From: Bog-473 sp963730785
GTDB lineage: Bacteria; Actinomycetota; Acidimicrobiia; Acidimicrobiales; RAAP-2
Assembly (NCBI GenBank): GCA_963730785.1
Contig: CAVSTF010000006.1
Location: 186,001 to 250,000, forward strand
Direction of reading: 5' to 3'
DNA length: 64,000 bases
A program made the translations under genes and the position numbers. Below, one piece after another: positions 26,987 to 38,963 of this stretch. The notes under the pieces are model-generated. The model saw only the letters and a program-made list of their open reading frames with translations. It did no database searches and was not told the DNA's origin. How positions within the stretch are numbered: the first letter of the stretch is position 1; each line of letters starts with the position of its first letter.

Positions 26987-29687
26987 TCAGGCCAGGAACG
27001 GCGCCGCCCGCTCGGTGTCGATCCCGAGTTCGGCCACGGCGGCGGCCACCACGGCGCGGTCGACCCCACCGCCGTCGGCCAGCGCACTGAGCACGGCCAC
27101 CACCAGGTGCGGCGCATCGACTTCGAAGTGGGTCCGCAGGGCGCCGCGGGCATCGGAGCGGCCGAAGCCGTCGGTGCCCAATGACGTATAGGGCCGCGTG
27201 ACGAAGCGCGAGATCTGATCGGGCACCGAACGCATGTAGTCCGTGATGGCCACCACCGGTTCGGGGCCGGCTCCCAGTACCGAGGTGACATGGGGCTGGC
27301 GGAGTGCACCCGAAGGATGCAGGCGATTCCAGCGCTCGGTCTCCAGCGCATCGGTGCGCAAGGCCTGCCACGAGGTGACGGCCCAGGTATCGACGGCCAC
27401 GCCCCAGCGCTCGGCCAGCATCGCTTGGGCTTCTTGGGCCACGCTCCACATGGGGCCGGAAAAGCAGATGGAGGCACTGAGCCCGGACACCGGATCGGCG
27501 GCCGGCGCCTCGGAGAAGCGGTAGATCCCCTGAATGATCCCCTCACGGGCGCCGTCGGGCATGGCCGGCATCGGGTAGTTCTCGTTGTAGAGCGTGAGGT
27601 ACAGGAACTTGTCCTCGGGGTCGGCGCCGAGCATGCGGGCGATGGCGTCCTGCACGATCACCGCCACCTCGTAGGCGAACGAGGCGTCGTAGACGCGGGC
27701 GGCCGGGTTGGCGGAGGCGAGGAGGGGGGAGTGGCCATCATCGTGCTGCAGGCCTTCGCCCTGGAGCGTGGTGCGGCCCGCGGTGCAGCCGGCCAAGATG
27801 CCGCGGCCGCGCATGTCGCCCAACGCCCACGTCAGGTCGCCCACCCGCTGGAAGCCGAACATGGAATAGAAGAGGAACACGGGCAGCATGGGCTGGCCCC
27901 ACGTGGCATAGGCCGTCGACAGCGCGGTGAAGGCGGCCAGGGCGCCCGCCTCGGTGATGCCTTCTTGGAGGACCTGGCCGGAGGTGGACTCGGCGTAGTG
28001 GAGGGGCAGGTCAGCATCGACGGGCGTGTAGTGCTGCCCTTCGGGGGCGTAAATCTTGGCCTCGGCGATGATCGACTCCAGCCCGAACGTGCGGGCCTCG
28101 TCCGAGACGATGGGCGCCACCAACGGCCCCATGGTGGGGTCGCGCACCAGGTTCCGCAAGAGCCGGGCGAAGGCCATCGTGGTCGAGGCCGACTGGGTGC
28201 CCGACCCGCCCAGGAACTCCTCGAACACCTTGTCGTCGGGCAGCGTCGAGCGGGCCCGGTTGACTCGGCGGCTGGGCACCGGTCCGGCCAGCACCCGACC
28301 TCGGGCCCGCAGGTACTCCATGGCGTCGGAGCCGTCGGCCGGGCGGATGTAGGGCGGGACGCCGCCCTCGAGGGCGCCGTCGGGGATGTCGTCGGTCAGG
28401 AAGAGTCGATCCCGGAGTGCGATCAGTTGCGGGCGGGTCATCTTCTTGATCTGGTGGGTGGCGTTGCGTGACTCAATGAGCGGACCGAGCGTCCACCCCT
28501 TGATGGTCTTGGCCAGGATCACGGTGGGTGCGCCGCTGCTGCTCGGTGGCCAGCTTGTAGGCGGCGTAGAGCTTGCGGTAGTCGTGGCCGCCCCGGGGCA
28601 GGTTGACGAGGTCGTCGTCGCTCAGGTCTTCCACCATGCGCCGCAGCCGGGGATCGGGACCGAAGAAGTGCTCACGGATGTAGGCGCCCGACTCGACGGC
28701 CAGCTTCTGGTACTCGCCGTCGACCGTGGTGTTCATGCGGTCCATCAGCACGCCGTCGACGTCCTTGGCCAGCAGCGCATCCCAACGGGAACCCCAAATG
28801 ACCTTGATCACATTCCAGCCGGCGCCCCGGTAGACGGCCTCGAGCTCCTGGATAATCTTCCCGTTCCCCCGCACCGGCCCGTCCAACCGCTGCAGGTTGC
28901 AGTTCACCACGAAGATCAGGTTGTCGAGGTGTTCCCGGCCGGCCACGCCGAGGGCGCCGATCGACTCGGGCTCGTCCATTTCGCCGTCGCCGACGAAGCA
29001 CCAGACCCGGCTGGCCGACGTATCGACGAGGTGGCGCTGATGCAGATACCGGTTCACGTGCGCCTGATAGATGGCATTGATCGGCCCCAGGCCCATCGAC
29101 ACCGTCGGGAACTCCCAGAACTCGGGCATGGCCCGGGGGTGCGGGTAGCTGGGCAGCCCGTTGCCGCCGACCTCGTGCCGGTAGTTGTTGAGTTGCTCCT
29201 CGGTCAGGCGCCCTTCGACAAACGCCCGGGCATAAATCCCGGGCGACGCATGCCCCTGAATGAACACCTGATCGCCGGCACCGCCATCGGACTTGCCGCG
29301 GAAGAAGTGGTTGAAGCCGACCTCGTACAAGGCGGCCGAGCTGGCGTAGGTCGAGAGGTGGCCGCCGATGCCTTCGGTGCGGGTGTTGGCCCGCACCACC
29401 ATGGCTGCCGCATTCCACCGTATATAGGCCCGGATGCGGCGTTCTTGATACTCGTCGCCGGGAAACCACGGCTCGTCGTCGGCCGGGACGGTGTTGACGT
29501 ACGGGGTCGACACGGTGGCCGGGAAGTCGACCTGCTTGGTGCGGGCCCGCTCGAGCAGTTTCATGAGCAGGTACCGCGCCCGGGCCCGGCCACTTGCGTC
29601 GACGATGGCATCGAACGACTCCAACCACTCCTGCGTTTCGGTCGGGTCGATGTCCGGGACTTGATGGCTCATCCCGTCGAACAACAT
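26987..29687 (-). CDS. aceE: pyruvate dehydrogenase E1, homodimeric AceE type, one frameshift
   Basis: Decarboxylating subunit of pyruvate dehydrogenase, about 899 residues, normal for AceE. The thiamine-diphosphate motif is seen as GDGEMDEPES to NCNLQRLDGPV near 245-280. Upstream marks are FIQGHASPGIYARAF and PHPRAMPEFWEFPTVSMG. The frame breaks once near 28530 (LATE|...APTVILAKTIKGW), after which the second half runs intact through GQHYTPVD, EGITEAGALAAFTALSTAYA and LGTDGFGRSDAR. The ATG at 29687 begins MLFDGMSHQVPD. It is divergent from rnhA. E3 and E2 follow on the other strand. Confidence 0.92.
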
Positions 29688-29704
29688 GCCTCTACGGTAT
29701 CGGT

Positions 29705-30166
29705 ATGGATCAAGTGACCGTGTACACCGATGGCGCGTGCCGTGGCAACCCAGGGCCCGGCGGGTGGGCCTGGGCCGTGCCGGGCGGGGAATTCGCCAGC
29801 GGGGCGGCGCCACACACCACCAACCAGCGCATGGAGATCATGGCCGCGCTGGAGGCGTTGACCACGCTGGTGCCGCAGTTACCGTCCGGTATTTTGGTGG
29901 TGAGCGATTCGACCTATGTGGTCAAGTGCTTCACCGATCGCTGGTGGCAGGGCTGGCAGCGCAAGGGCTGGAAGAACTCGCAGAACAAGCCGGTGGCCAA
30001 CCAGGACCTGTGGGAACCGCTGATCGAATTGGCGGTGGCTTCGGAGCCCAATGTGTCCTTTCGGTGGGTCAAGGGACACTCGGGTGACCAGTGGAACGAC
30101 CGGGTCGATGAGCTGGCCACCCTGGCCGCCGACCGTGGTGTGGGCGAATCGGGGATCGCAGGCTGA
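29705..30166 (+). CDS. rnhA: ribonuclease HI
   Basis: RNase H of 153 residues that cuts RNA in RNA-DNA hybrids. The four catalytic acids are visible in YTDGACRGNPG, NQRMEIMAALEAL, VVSDSTYVVKC and WNDRVDELA. The substrate-binding basic loop is WWQGWQRKGWKNSQ. The ATG at 29705 is in the 17-base gap after divergent aceE. The gene is intact and lpd starts 17 bases downstream. Confidence 0.95.
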   Translation: MDQVTVYTDGACRGNPGPGGWAWAVPGGEFASGAAPHTTNQRMEIMAALEALTTLVPQLPSGILVVSDSTYVVKCFTDRWWQGWQRKGWKNSQNKPVANQDLWEPLIELAVASEPNVSFRWVKGHSGDQWNDRVDELATLAADRGVGESGIAG

Positions 30167-30183
30167 ACGGTAGGCTGCCGCGC

Positions 30184-31615
30184 ATGACTGCGGCTGACCA
30201 GACTGACGAGTTCGACATCGTGGTCATTGGTGGCGGGCCCGGCGGCTACGCCACCGCACTCTACGGAGCCGCCGCGGGCCTGTCGGTGGCCATCGTGGAG
30301 CGGGACAAGGTCGGTGGCACGTGCCTGCACAGGGGATGCGTGCCGGCCAAGGAATTTCTCGAGACGGCAGCCGTGCACCGCACCATTGCCGGCGCCTGCT
30401 GAATTCGGCATGACGGTCGAAGGCTTCTCGGTCGACTTCTCGGTCAGCCAGGATCGCAAGAACAGCGTGGTCGACAAGCTCTTCAAGGGTCTGTCCGGCC
30501 TGCTCAAGGGGCGCAAGGTCACGGTGCTCTCCGGCACCGGCACGCTCGAGGCCGATCGCCGGGTGCGGGTGGCCGATGGCGACGATGCCGGCCGGGTCCT
30601 GATCGGTCGCAATGTCGTGTTGGCCGCCGGTTCGGTACCCCGCACGCTGCCCGGGCTTGAGGTCGACGGCCGCTGGGTCCTGACCTCGGATGAGTTTCTC
30701 GACTTGAAGGAAGTCCCTGCTTCGGTGGCCGTGGTCGGCGGCGGTGCCATCGGTTGCGAGTTCGCCTCGCTGCTGTCCGACCTGGGCTCCAAGGTGACGG
30801 TGCTCGAGGCCCTGCCGGCCATCCTGCCCGGGTGCGACGAGGACATCGTCCGCTTGGTGGGTCGCTCGTTCAAGAAGCGGGGCATCGAGGTGGTGACCGG
30901 CGTGCAGGTCTCTGGTCACACGCCCGACGAATCCCGGGGCGTCACCGTGGTGACGGCCGGCGATCAGACCTTCGAAGTGGCGACCATCGTCGTGTCGGTG
31001 GGCCGGCGCCCCCGCACCGAAGGTTTGCTGGCCGACGGGGTCAACCTGGGTGTCGAGCTCAATGACCGTGGCTTCGTGGTGGCCGACGAGTACATGCGCA
31101 CGTCGGCCGAAGGCGTGTGGGCCGTGGGCGACGTGGTCGCCGGCACGCCGCAACTGGCGCACGTCGGCTTCGCCGAGGCCATCGTGGCCGTGAAGAGCAT
31201 GTTGGGCGAGACCGCCGTGCCCGTCGAATACAGCCGGGTGCCTTGGGCCATCTACTGCCACCCCGAGGTGGCCTTCTGCGGCCTGACCGAGGCGCAGGCC
31301 AAGGAAAAGGGCATCCCGGTAGTGGTCAAGAAGGACCCGTTCGGAGGCAACAGCCGGGCGCTGATTATCGGCGACACCGAGGGCATGGTGAAGATCGTGG
31401 CCGAACAGTTGCCCGACGGCTCGGCCGGCCGGGTGTTGGGCGTGCACATGGTCGGCCCGTGGGTCACCGAGCAGCTTGGCGCCGGGTACCTGGCCGTCAA
31501 CTGGGAGGCGTATCCCGAAGAGGTGGCGCATTTCATACAACCGCACCCGTCGCTGTCGGAGACATTCGGCGAAACGATGATGGCGCTAACCGGAAGGGGA
31601 CTGCACCTTGGCTGA
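30184..31615 (+). CDS. lpd: dihydrolipoamide dehydrogenase (E3), one frameshift
   Basis: FAD-disulfide oxidoreductase of about 476 residues, the E3 of 2-oxoacid dehydrogenase complexes. N-terminal FAD motif GGGPGGYATAL, redox pair GGTCLHRGCVPAK near 48, NAD motif VVGGGAIGCEFASLLSDLG near 180, and C-terminal HFIQPHPSLSETFGE with the catalytic His. The break near 30400 (GCGCCTGCTGAA for GCGCTGCTGAA) is one extra C. It overlaps the E2 gene by eight bases. With aceE, E2 and LipBA it forms a complete oxidative-decarboxylation block. Confidence 0.93.
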
Positions 31616-32961
31616 CGTCACGATGCCGCAACTCGGAGAAACCGTGACCGAAGGCACGATCACCCGCTGGATGAAGTCGGTGGGCGATGCGGTCGAGCGG
31701 GACGAACCGCTCTTCGAAGTATCGACGGACAAGGTCGACTCCGAGGTGCCTTCACCGGCCGCCGGCGTGCTGACCGAAATCTTGGTGTCCGAGGGTGACA
31801 CGGTCGAGGTCGGCGTGAAGCTGGCCGTGATCGGGGACTCTGCGGATGCGCCGGCTGCGGCTGCCGAGCCGCTGCGCCGCTCCGGCTCCTGCGCCCGAGC
31901 GCGCCCCGCCCCGGCTCCCGAGCCTGCTGCTGCGCCCGCACCTGCACCCGAAGCGCCGGCCCCGACAGCCGCCGACTCCGACTCCGACTCTGACGCGCTC
32001 GTGCTGTCGCCAGTGGTGCGAAAGCTGCTGTCCGAAAACGGGATCAGTGCCTCCGAGCATCACCGGCACCGGAGTCGGTGGGCGGATCACCCGAGAAGAT
32101 GTGCTCAAAGTGGTGGACGCTCAGCACAGCGCGCCCGCTGCTGCTCCGGCGCCCGCTCCCGCTGCTGCACCGGCGCCGGCACCCGCAGCGGCTCCGGCCG
32201 TTCGAGCGCCACAATCGCCATCCGTCTCGATGGCCTCGTTTCGCAATGCCGGTGACCAGGTCGTTCCCTTCTCCAACATGCGCCGCCGCACGGCTGAGCA
32301 CATGGTGCGTTCCAAGGCCACCTCGCCGCATGCCTTCATCGCCAACGAGGTGGACTTCGAAAACGTCGAGCGAGTGCGCAAGGTGTGGGGCGAGCGATTC
32401 AAAGCCGAAGAAGGCTTCTCGCTGACCTACCTCCCCTTCGTCGCTCGAGCCACGGTCGAGGCGCTGCGAGATTTCCCGCTGCTCAATGCATCAGTGGTCG
32501 ACGACTCACTGGTCGTGCATGCCGAGGTCAACTTGGGCATCGCCGTCGATCTGTCGCATGAGGGATTGATCGTGCCGGTGATTCACCGGGCCGAGGAAGT
32601 GACGCTGCGAGGTGTGGCTCGACGGATCCGTGATTTGGCGGAACGGGCTCGAGGTCGTCAGCTCAACGCCGACGACATCGCCGGCGGCACCTTCTCCATT
32701 ACCAACGACGGTCCGTTCGGTACCTACTTCACGGTGCCGATCATCAACCAGCCGCAGGTGGCGATTCTGGCCACCGACGGGATTGCTCGCCGGCCGGTCG
32801 TGGTCACCCAGGCCGACGGATCGGAATCAATCGCCATTCACTCGACCGGCATTCTGGGCGTGAGTTGGGACCACCGCGCCGTCGATGGCGCCTACGTCTC
32901 CTCGTTCCTGGCCAAGGTGTCGGACTTGTTGGGTAGTCGCGACTGGGCCGCAGAGCTCTAA
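31608..32961 (+). CDS. dihydrolipoamide acyltransferase (E2), frameshifted
   Basis: E2 core of a 2-oxoacid dehydrogenase complex, about 450 residues. One lipoyl domain at 1-80 holds the lipoylated Lys in STDKVDSEVPSP. An Ala/Pro linker follows, then the E3-binding domain (LSPVVRKLL...GRITREDVL), another Ala/Pro linker, and the catalytic domain with the active-site His in WDHRAVDGAY. Frames break near 31885 and 32060, both within the linker or peripheral domain. Start TTG 31608. It could serve pyruvate or 2-oxoglutarate. Proximity to AceE favours pyruvate. Confidence 0.88.
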
Positions 32962-34556
32962 TGCGCGTTCGGATCCTGGGATCCGTTCCCTATCACGAGG
33001 CGTATGCACTCCAGCATGCGTTGGCCTCCAACACCGACGACAACTATCTGCTCGTGCTGCAGCATCCGCACGTCTACACGCTCGGCGTCAACGGCGATCC
33101 GGCGCACATCCTGGTTGACCCCGCGACGGTCGGCGCCACACTGGAGCGGACCGACCGCGGGGGCGATGTGACGTATCACGGGCCCGGCCAATTGGTGGCC
33201 TATCCGATCCTGACCGTCCCGGACGATCCATCAGCGGGACCGACCCACGTGCATCACCTGGAAGACATCCTCATTGCCACCTTGCGTGACCTCGGCCTGG
33301 CGAATGCGCAACGTGACCACGACTACCCCGGCGTCTGGATTGACGCCGACGGACCGAACCCTCGCAAAATCGCCGCCATTGGGATCCGAACGTTGAAAGG
33401 CGACCACGGCCGGCGCCGCACGCTGCATGGCATCGCGCTGAACGTGTCGCCCGATCTCTCGATGTTCGGACACATCGTCCCCTGCGGCATCGCTGATCGG
33501 GCCGTGACCTCACTCCAAGCCGAGGGCATCGAGTGCACCTTCGCCCAAGTCGTCGACGCCTTCGTCGCTCGGGCCGCCGAACAGTTCGGAGAGGGCGACC
33601 GCTACGACATCATCGAAGGCCCGACGGCTGACCACAGCGTCGACGAGCGGCCGTTGCTCAAGCGACTTCGCCAGGCCGGCGTGGCACCCGAAGCCGGCCT
33701 GCAGATTGAACAACGCAAACCCGAATGGTTACGGGTGCCCGTCCGCATGGGCAAGGAATATCGCTCACTGGGCCAGACCGTGCACGATCTGGGCCTGGTC
33801 ACCGTCTGCGAAGAAGCCGGTTGCCCCAACATCTATGAGTGTTGGTCCGATGGCACGGCGACCTTCATGATCAACGGGGAGCGCTGCACCCGGGCCTGCG
33901 GTTTCTGCCAGGTCGACACTCGCCATCCGATGCCGTTGTCGCCCGACGAGCCGGAGCGGGTGGCCCGGGCGGTCGAGAAGATGCAGCTTGGCCATGCGGT
34001 CATCACCTGCGTGGCCCGGGACGACCTGGCCGACGGCGGCGCCGGCGCCATGGCCCAGACCATCGCCGCCATCCGCGACCGCATGCCAGCCACCACGGTC
34101 GAGGTCCTGATTTCTGATTGCCGAGGTGACGCAGCGTCGCTCCAACAGATCTTCTCTGCCCGACCGGACGTGTTGAACCACAACATAGAGACGGTGGCTC
34201 GCTTGCAGCGGGCCGTTCGCCCCTCAGCCGGTTATGCCCGCAGCCTCGGCGTGCTCTCCCGAGCGGGCGCCGCCGGCTTGGTCACCAAGTCGGGCCTGAT
34301 GGTGGGTTTGGGCGAACGTGAGGACGAGGTGATTGCCACCATGGCCGATCTGCGGTCCGTCGGCGTCTCGATCATCACCATCGGTCAGTACATCCGACCG
34401 AGTCGTGAGCACCTTCCGGTTTCCAAGTACTGGGAACCCGAAGCATTCGAACGGCTCAAGCGCATCGGCGCTGAGCTCGGTGTGCCTCACGTGGAAGCGT
34501 CACCACTGACTCGTTCCAGCTACCACGCTCGAGACGCCGCGGCCGCTGTCCACTAA
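32961..34556 (+). CDS. LipB-LipA fusion: octanoyltransferase and lipoyl synthase
   Basis: A single open frame of 531 residues makes both enzymes of lipoate synthesis. Residues 1-215 are LipB: RGGDVTYHGPGQLVAYP near 72, the catalytic Lys in RKIAAIGI near 137 and the catalytic Cys in IVPCGIAD near 178. A linker near 215-255 leads into LipA: CEEAGCPNIYECW (auxiliary 4Fe-4S cluster), CTRACGFC (radical-SAM cluster) and the C-terminal RSSYHARD whose Ser ligates the auxiliary cluster. The ATG overlaps the E2 stop by one base. LipB attaches octanoate to the E2 Lys and LipA inserts sulfur. Separate genes are the norm. No stop or frame change lies between. Confidence 0.92.
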   Translation: MRVRILGSVPYHEAYALQHALASNTDDNYLLVLQHPHVYTLGVNGDPAHILVDPATVGATLERTDRGGDVTYHGPGQLVAYPILTVPDDPSAGPTHVHHLEDILIATLRDLGLANAQRDHDYPGVWIDADGPNPRKIAAIGIRTLKGDHGRRRTLHGIALNVSPDLSMFGHIVPCGIADRAVTSLQAEGIECTFAQVVDAFVARAAEQFGEGDRYDIIEGPTADHSVDERPLLKRLRQAGVAPEAGLQIEQRKPEWLRVPVRMGKEYRSLGQTVHDLGLVTVCEEAGCPNIYECWSDGTATFMINGERCTRACGFCQVDTRHPMPLSPDEPERVARAVEKMQLGHAVITCVARDDLADGGAGAMAQTIAAIRDRMPATTVEVLISDCRGDAASLQQIFSARPDVLNHNIETVARLQRAVRPSAGYARSLGVLSRAGAAGLVTKSGLMVGLGEREDEVIATMADLRSVGVSIITIGQYIRPSREHLPVSKYWEPEAFERLKRIGAELGVPHVEASPLTRSSYHARDAAAAVH

Positions 34557-34560
34557 GTGA

Positions 34561-35415
34561 CTAGCGCTTGGAGCGTGGCTTGAACAGCCACGCCGCCAAC
34601 AGCCCGAGTACGACCGGAATGTCCTCCCGGCCCACCCTGGGCTCGATCACCCGCAGCGTGTGCACCACAACCTTCGTCCGCCGGCGATGACTCACCACGA
34701 GCAACACCGCTCCGGCAATCACCAGCACGCCGCCGATCGACGCGCCCAGGATCCAATAGAGGTCCGGATCGCCGCCCGGCGCCGGCACCGGCGCCACGGA
34801 CACCTTCGCCTTAGCTTTCTTCGGCACCACCCTCAACGCCGCCAGTTGCAGCTCGGTGATCGAACGGGCTCCCGACACCGTGATGGGATGCAGATCGCTC
34901 GCCGCATTGGACGAGAAGAACGACAGGGTGGCCACCGTGGTGCCGACCTCAGCCACCACGGCCTGGCCCACACCGACCTGGGTGTTCGTGGTGGCGAAGT
35001 ACGTGGTGCGGAACGCACCCTTCACACCGGGCATGGCTCCGGAGCTGACAATCTCGCCTGACTGCAGTGCGGTGCGCACCGAGGACAGGTAGGCCTCGGC
35101 CGCCGGCGCCCGGTCAAAGCGAACCAATAGGACCTGCACCTCGTTGTTCCCGCCGGCGTCCGCCCAGACCCGCTCGTAGGTCGAGATGGTCTTGTCGGCC
35201 GACAAGTCGCCCAACGCAGTCGCCGCCGCGGTCGGATTGGGCGACGACGTCGCAAAGTTCGAGGCGTTCAGCTGGCCTTGCTTAACCACCGAATAGCCCG
35301 GCCCGATAGAGGTCAGTGCCACCGCCGACACCGGAGCCGGAGCCGCCGCACCCGCCGAACCGGCCGCCGCCAAGCCCAACAGAGCCATCACCGCGAGAGC
35401 AATGGCTCGCTTCAC
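34561..35415 (-). CDS. secreted/anchored protein with signal peptide and C-terminal membrane segment
   Basis: Protein of 284 residues, function unknown. A signal peptide (RAIALAVMALLGLAAAGSAGA) opens it, shown here at residues 3-22. An extracellular domain of about 180 residues follows (YSVVKQGQLNASNF, YERVWADAGGNNEVQVLLV, FRTTYFATTNTQVGVGQAVVAE). A membrane segment lies near 222-245 (WILGASIGGVLVIAGAVLLVV) and a short basic tail follows. The GTG start overlaps the MetH stop (GTGA). The layout suggests an envelope protein exposed outside, but no known family was recognised. Confidence 0.75.
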   Translation of the reverse strand: MKRAIALAVMALLGLAAAGSAGAAAPAPVSAVALTSIGPGYSVVKQGQLNASNFATSSPNPTAAATALGDLSADKTISTYERVWADAGGNNEVQVLLVRFDRAPAAEAYLSSVRTALQSGEIVSSGAMPGVKGAFRTTYFATTNTQVGVGQAVVAEVGTTVATLSFFSSNAASDLHPITVSGARSITELQLAALRVVPKKAKAKVSVAPVPAPGGDPDLYWILGASIGGVLVIAGAVLLVVSHRRRTKVVVHTLRVIEPRVGREDIPVVLGLLAAWLFKPRSKR

Positions 35416-38400
35416 GCGACGAAGTACTTGGCCTCTGGGTGATGGCAGATGATGGCGTCGGTCGTCTGTTCGGGGTGGAGCTGGAAGCCCTCGCTCGACG
35501 GTGACGCCGATCCGATCGCCGCCCAGCAGCTCAACCACCTTTGCGTTGTCAGTCAGATCGGGACAGGCCGGGTAACCCCAGGAATAGCGCCCACCTCTGT
35601 AGGTCTGACGGAACAACCCAGCCAGCGACGGCCCGTCCTCGTCGACAAACCCGAGTTCCTCGCGAATCCGCTTGTGCCAGTACTCGGCCGTGGCCTCAGC
35701 CATCTCCACACTGAGGCCGTGCAGGAACAAATAGTTCTGGTATTCGTTCGCCGCGAACAACTCGGCCGCCGCCGCCGACGCCCGGTCACCAATGGTGCAG
35801 AGCATGAAGCTGGCAAAGTCCTCGTCACCGGACGCCGAGGTCCGGAAGAAGTCGGCAATGCACAGCCAGGGCTCTTTGCGCTGGCGTGGGAAGTTGAAGC
35901 GCATCCATTCCGACGAACGCGACTCGTCCTTCCAGATGATGAGGTCGTTGCCCTCAGCGTTGGCGGCAAAGTGCCCGTACGCCACCTGCGGGATCAGCAG
36001 ATCGGCTTCCTTGGCCTTGGCCATCTCCTGGCGCAACGTGGCCCGCACCCGGGTCTTGAACTCGGTGTCGTCCTCGCCGTTCTCGGGGCGGAAACCCCAC
36101 TGGTTGCGGAACAACGCCGTGAGGTTCAAGAACTCAGCCACATCGTCCAGCGGGAGTCCCTTGGCGATCCGACTCCCCACAAACGGCGGGACGAACAGCG
36201 GATTGTCGGCCGCCACGTCGGAACGAGCCGGCTGACCTTCGACCGGCGCCGTGTCCTGAGGATCCAAGCGACTCCGCTTGGGCACGTTCTTCTCGGAAAT
36301 CTCGCGACCGAACTTCGGATCGACCTCGCCCGACTTCTTCATCTCGACCAGGCGGTCCATGGTGCGCAGTCCCTCGAACGCATCGCGCCCGTAGAACAAG
36401 CGACCCTCGTAAATTTCACGCAAGTCTCGCTCGACGTAGGTACGCGTCAACGCCGCCCCACCCAAAAGGATGGGGAAGTCAGCCAGGTCGCGCTGATTCA
36501 GCTCGACCAGGTTCTCGCGCATGATCAACGTCGACTTCACCAGCAGGCCACTCATGCCGATGGCGTCGGCCTTGTGCGCCTCGGCGGCGGCGATCATCTC
36601 GTTGATACCGATTTTGATGCCGAGGTTGATCACCTCGTAGCCGTTGTTGGTCAGGATGATGTCGACCAGGTTCTTGCCGATGTCGTGCACGTCACCCTTG
36701 ACGGTGGCGAGCACCACGGTGCCCTTGCCACCCTGATCGGCCTTCTCCATGTGTGGCTCCAGGAATGCGACGGCAGCCTTCATCGTCTCGGCCGACTGCA
36801 ACACGAACGGCAGCTGCATCTCACCCGACGCGAAGCGCTCGCCGACGACCTTCATGCCTTCCAGCAAGATGTCGTTGACGATGGCCAACGCAGCCAGCCC
36901 GGACTCCAACGCTTCGGTGAGGTCGGCGTCGAGACCGGTGCGGTTGCCGTCAATGATCCGCTGCGACAGACGCTGGTCAACCGGCCAATCGGCGTGGTCG
37001 TCCTGGGCGCCCGTGTTGACCTTGACCCCGTCGAACAGCGCCAGCAATTCCTGGAGCGGGTCGTAGTCGTCGTTGCGACGGTTGTAGATCAGATCGAGAC
37101 ACAGTTCCTTGGCCCGCTCATCAATACGAGCCAGCGGCACGATCTTCGACACGTGCACAATGGCCGAGTCCAGCCCGGCCTCGACACACTCGTGCAGAAA
37201 CACCGAGTTGAGCGCCTGCCGAGCCGCCGGATTGAGACCGAACGACACGTTCGACAACCCGAGAATGGTCGACACGCCCGGCAACTCGGCCTTGATGGCC
37301 CGAATCCCCTCGATGGTCTCAATCCCGTCGAGCCGACTCTCCTCCATACCGGTCGACAGCGGCAACGCCAGCGGGTCGAACAGCAGGTCCTCGGGCTCGA
37401 GCCCATAACGGTTGACAGCGATGTCCCGGATATTCCGAGCGGCGCGTAGCTTCCATTCGGCGGTGCGGGCCTGACCTTCTTCATCAATACAGGTGCAGAC
37501 CACGGCAGCGCCGAATTCGCGGGCCAGTCGCAGGAACGTGTCGAGACGCGTTCCGGGCTCGTCGCCCTCTTCCAGGTTGACCGAGTTCAATATCGGCCGA
37601 CCACCGATCCACTCCAGCGCGGCGCGCACGACCGGACCCTCAGTGGAGTCGACCATGAGCGGCACGCTGGCTTGCGTGGCAAAGCGGCTGGCGATCTCGT
37701 GCATGTCGGCCACACCGTCAGCACCGGTGTAGTCCACGCAGACGTCGATCAGGTGGGAGCCCTCGGTGACCTGGTCCCGAGCCATGGCGACACAGGTGTC
37801 CCAATCGGCCTCGAGCATGGCTTCGCGAAAACGCTTGGATCCGTTGGCGTTGGTGCGTTCGCCGACGGCCAAGAACGAGGTGTCCTGTTGGAACGGCACC
37901 GAGGTGTAGATCGATGCTGCGGACGGCTCCCAAATCGGGGTGCGCTTGAGCGGGACGATGCCCTTACAGGCCTCGACCACTGCGGCCAGGTGTTCCGGCG
38001 TCGTGCCACAGCAGCCGCCGACCGCCGACACGCCGAATTCGGTGGCGAAGCGGTGGAGATGCTCAGCCAACTGGTCGGGCGTGAGGTCGTAGTGCATCTT
38101 GCCGTCGACCACCGAGGGCAGCCCGGCGTTCGGCAGGCAGGAGATGGGCATGCGGCTGGCCCCGGACAGGTGCCGGAGGGCCTCGCTCATCTCGACCGGG
38201 CCCGTGGCGCAGTTCAGGCCGACCACGTCGACCTGCATGGCATCGAGCACGGTCAGGGCGGCCGCGATCTCAGTACCGGGCAGCATGCGACCCGTCAGCT
38301 CAATCGTCACCTGCACCTGAATCGGCACAATGCGGTCCAGGGCGACCATGGCCCGCCGGGCCCCGTTGATGGCGGACTTGGCCGACAAGAGGTCGAACAC

Positions 38401-38922
38401 GGTCTCAATCAGAAGGAGATCGACGCCGCCCTCCAACAAGCCGAGCGCCTGCTCTTCGTAGGCGTCGCGCAGGTCGGCGTAGGGAATGTGGCCCAGCGTC
38501 GGGAACTTGGTGCCCGGGCCCATGCTGCCGGCGACCCACCGCGGACGTTCGGGAGTGGCGAACTCGGCCGCCACGGCCTTGGCCAGCTCGGCCCCGCGGC
38601 GGCTGAGCTCACGGGCCCGATCTTGCAGCCCGTACTCGACCAACACCACGGACGAGGTGCCGAAGGTGTCGGTTTCGACCACGTCGCAGCCGACCTCATA
38701 GAAGGAGCGGTGCACCTGAGAAATCAGGTCGGGCCGGGTATCGATCAGGATTTCGTTGCAGCCCTCGAGTTCGGGCCCACCGAAGTCTTCCGGGGTCAGT
38801 CCGAGGATCTGCAGGTTGGTGCCCATGGCGCCGTCGTAAATCAGGACCCGCTCACGCAGGGCCTGCAAGTAGGACGACTGGTCGGGGTCTAGGCGACCGA
38901 GGAGTTCAGGCGAGGTCGACAT
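35412..38922 (-). CDS. metH: cobalamin-dependent methionine synthase, one C-terminal frameshift
   Basis: Four-domain MetH of about 1170 residues. Homocysteine domain with zinc Cys in VVGLNCATGP near 230 and GGCCGTTPEHL near 300; folate-binding domain with VGERTNANGSKRF near 345; B12 domain with VKGDVHDIGKNLVDI near 735, whose His ligates cobalt; activation domain binding SAM, ending YSWGYPACPDL. Near 35485-35495 one extra base (GAGCGAGGGC for GAGGAGGGC) shifts the last 30 residues. Repaired, the end reads FQLHPEQTTDAIICHHPEAK and stops at 35412. The start gives MSTSPELLGRLDPD. The divergent neighbour is a cobalamin adenosyltransferase. Confidence 0.94.
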
Positions 38923-38963
38923 GTTCGAAACAGGATACTGGCGTCCCGGTAGCATCCCGCTCC

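Noticed and set aside
35449..37449. A 666-residue open frame on the plus strand
   Set aside because: It lies fully opposite metH, has low-complexity composition caused by GC-rich codon use and has no recognisable domain.
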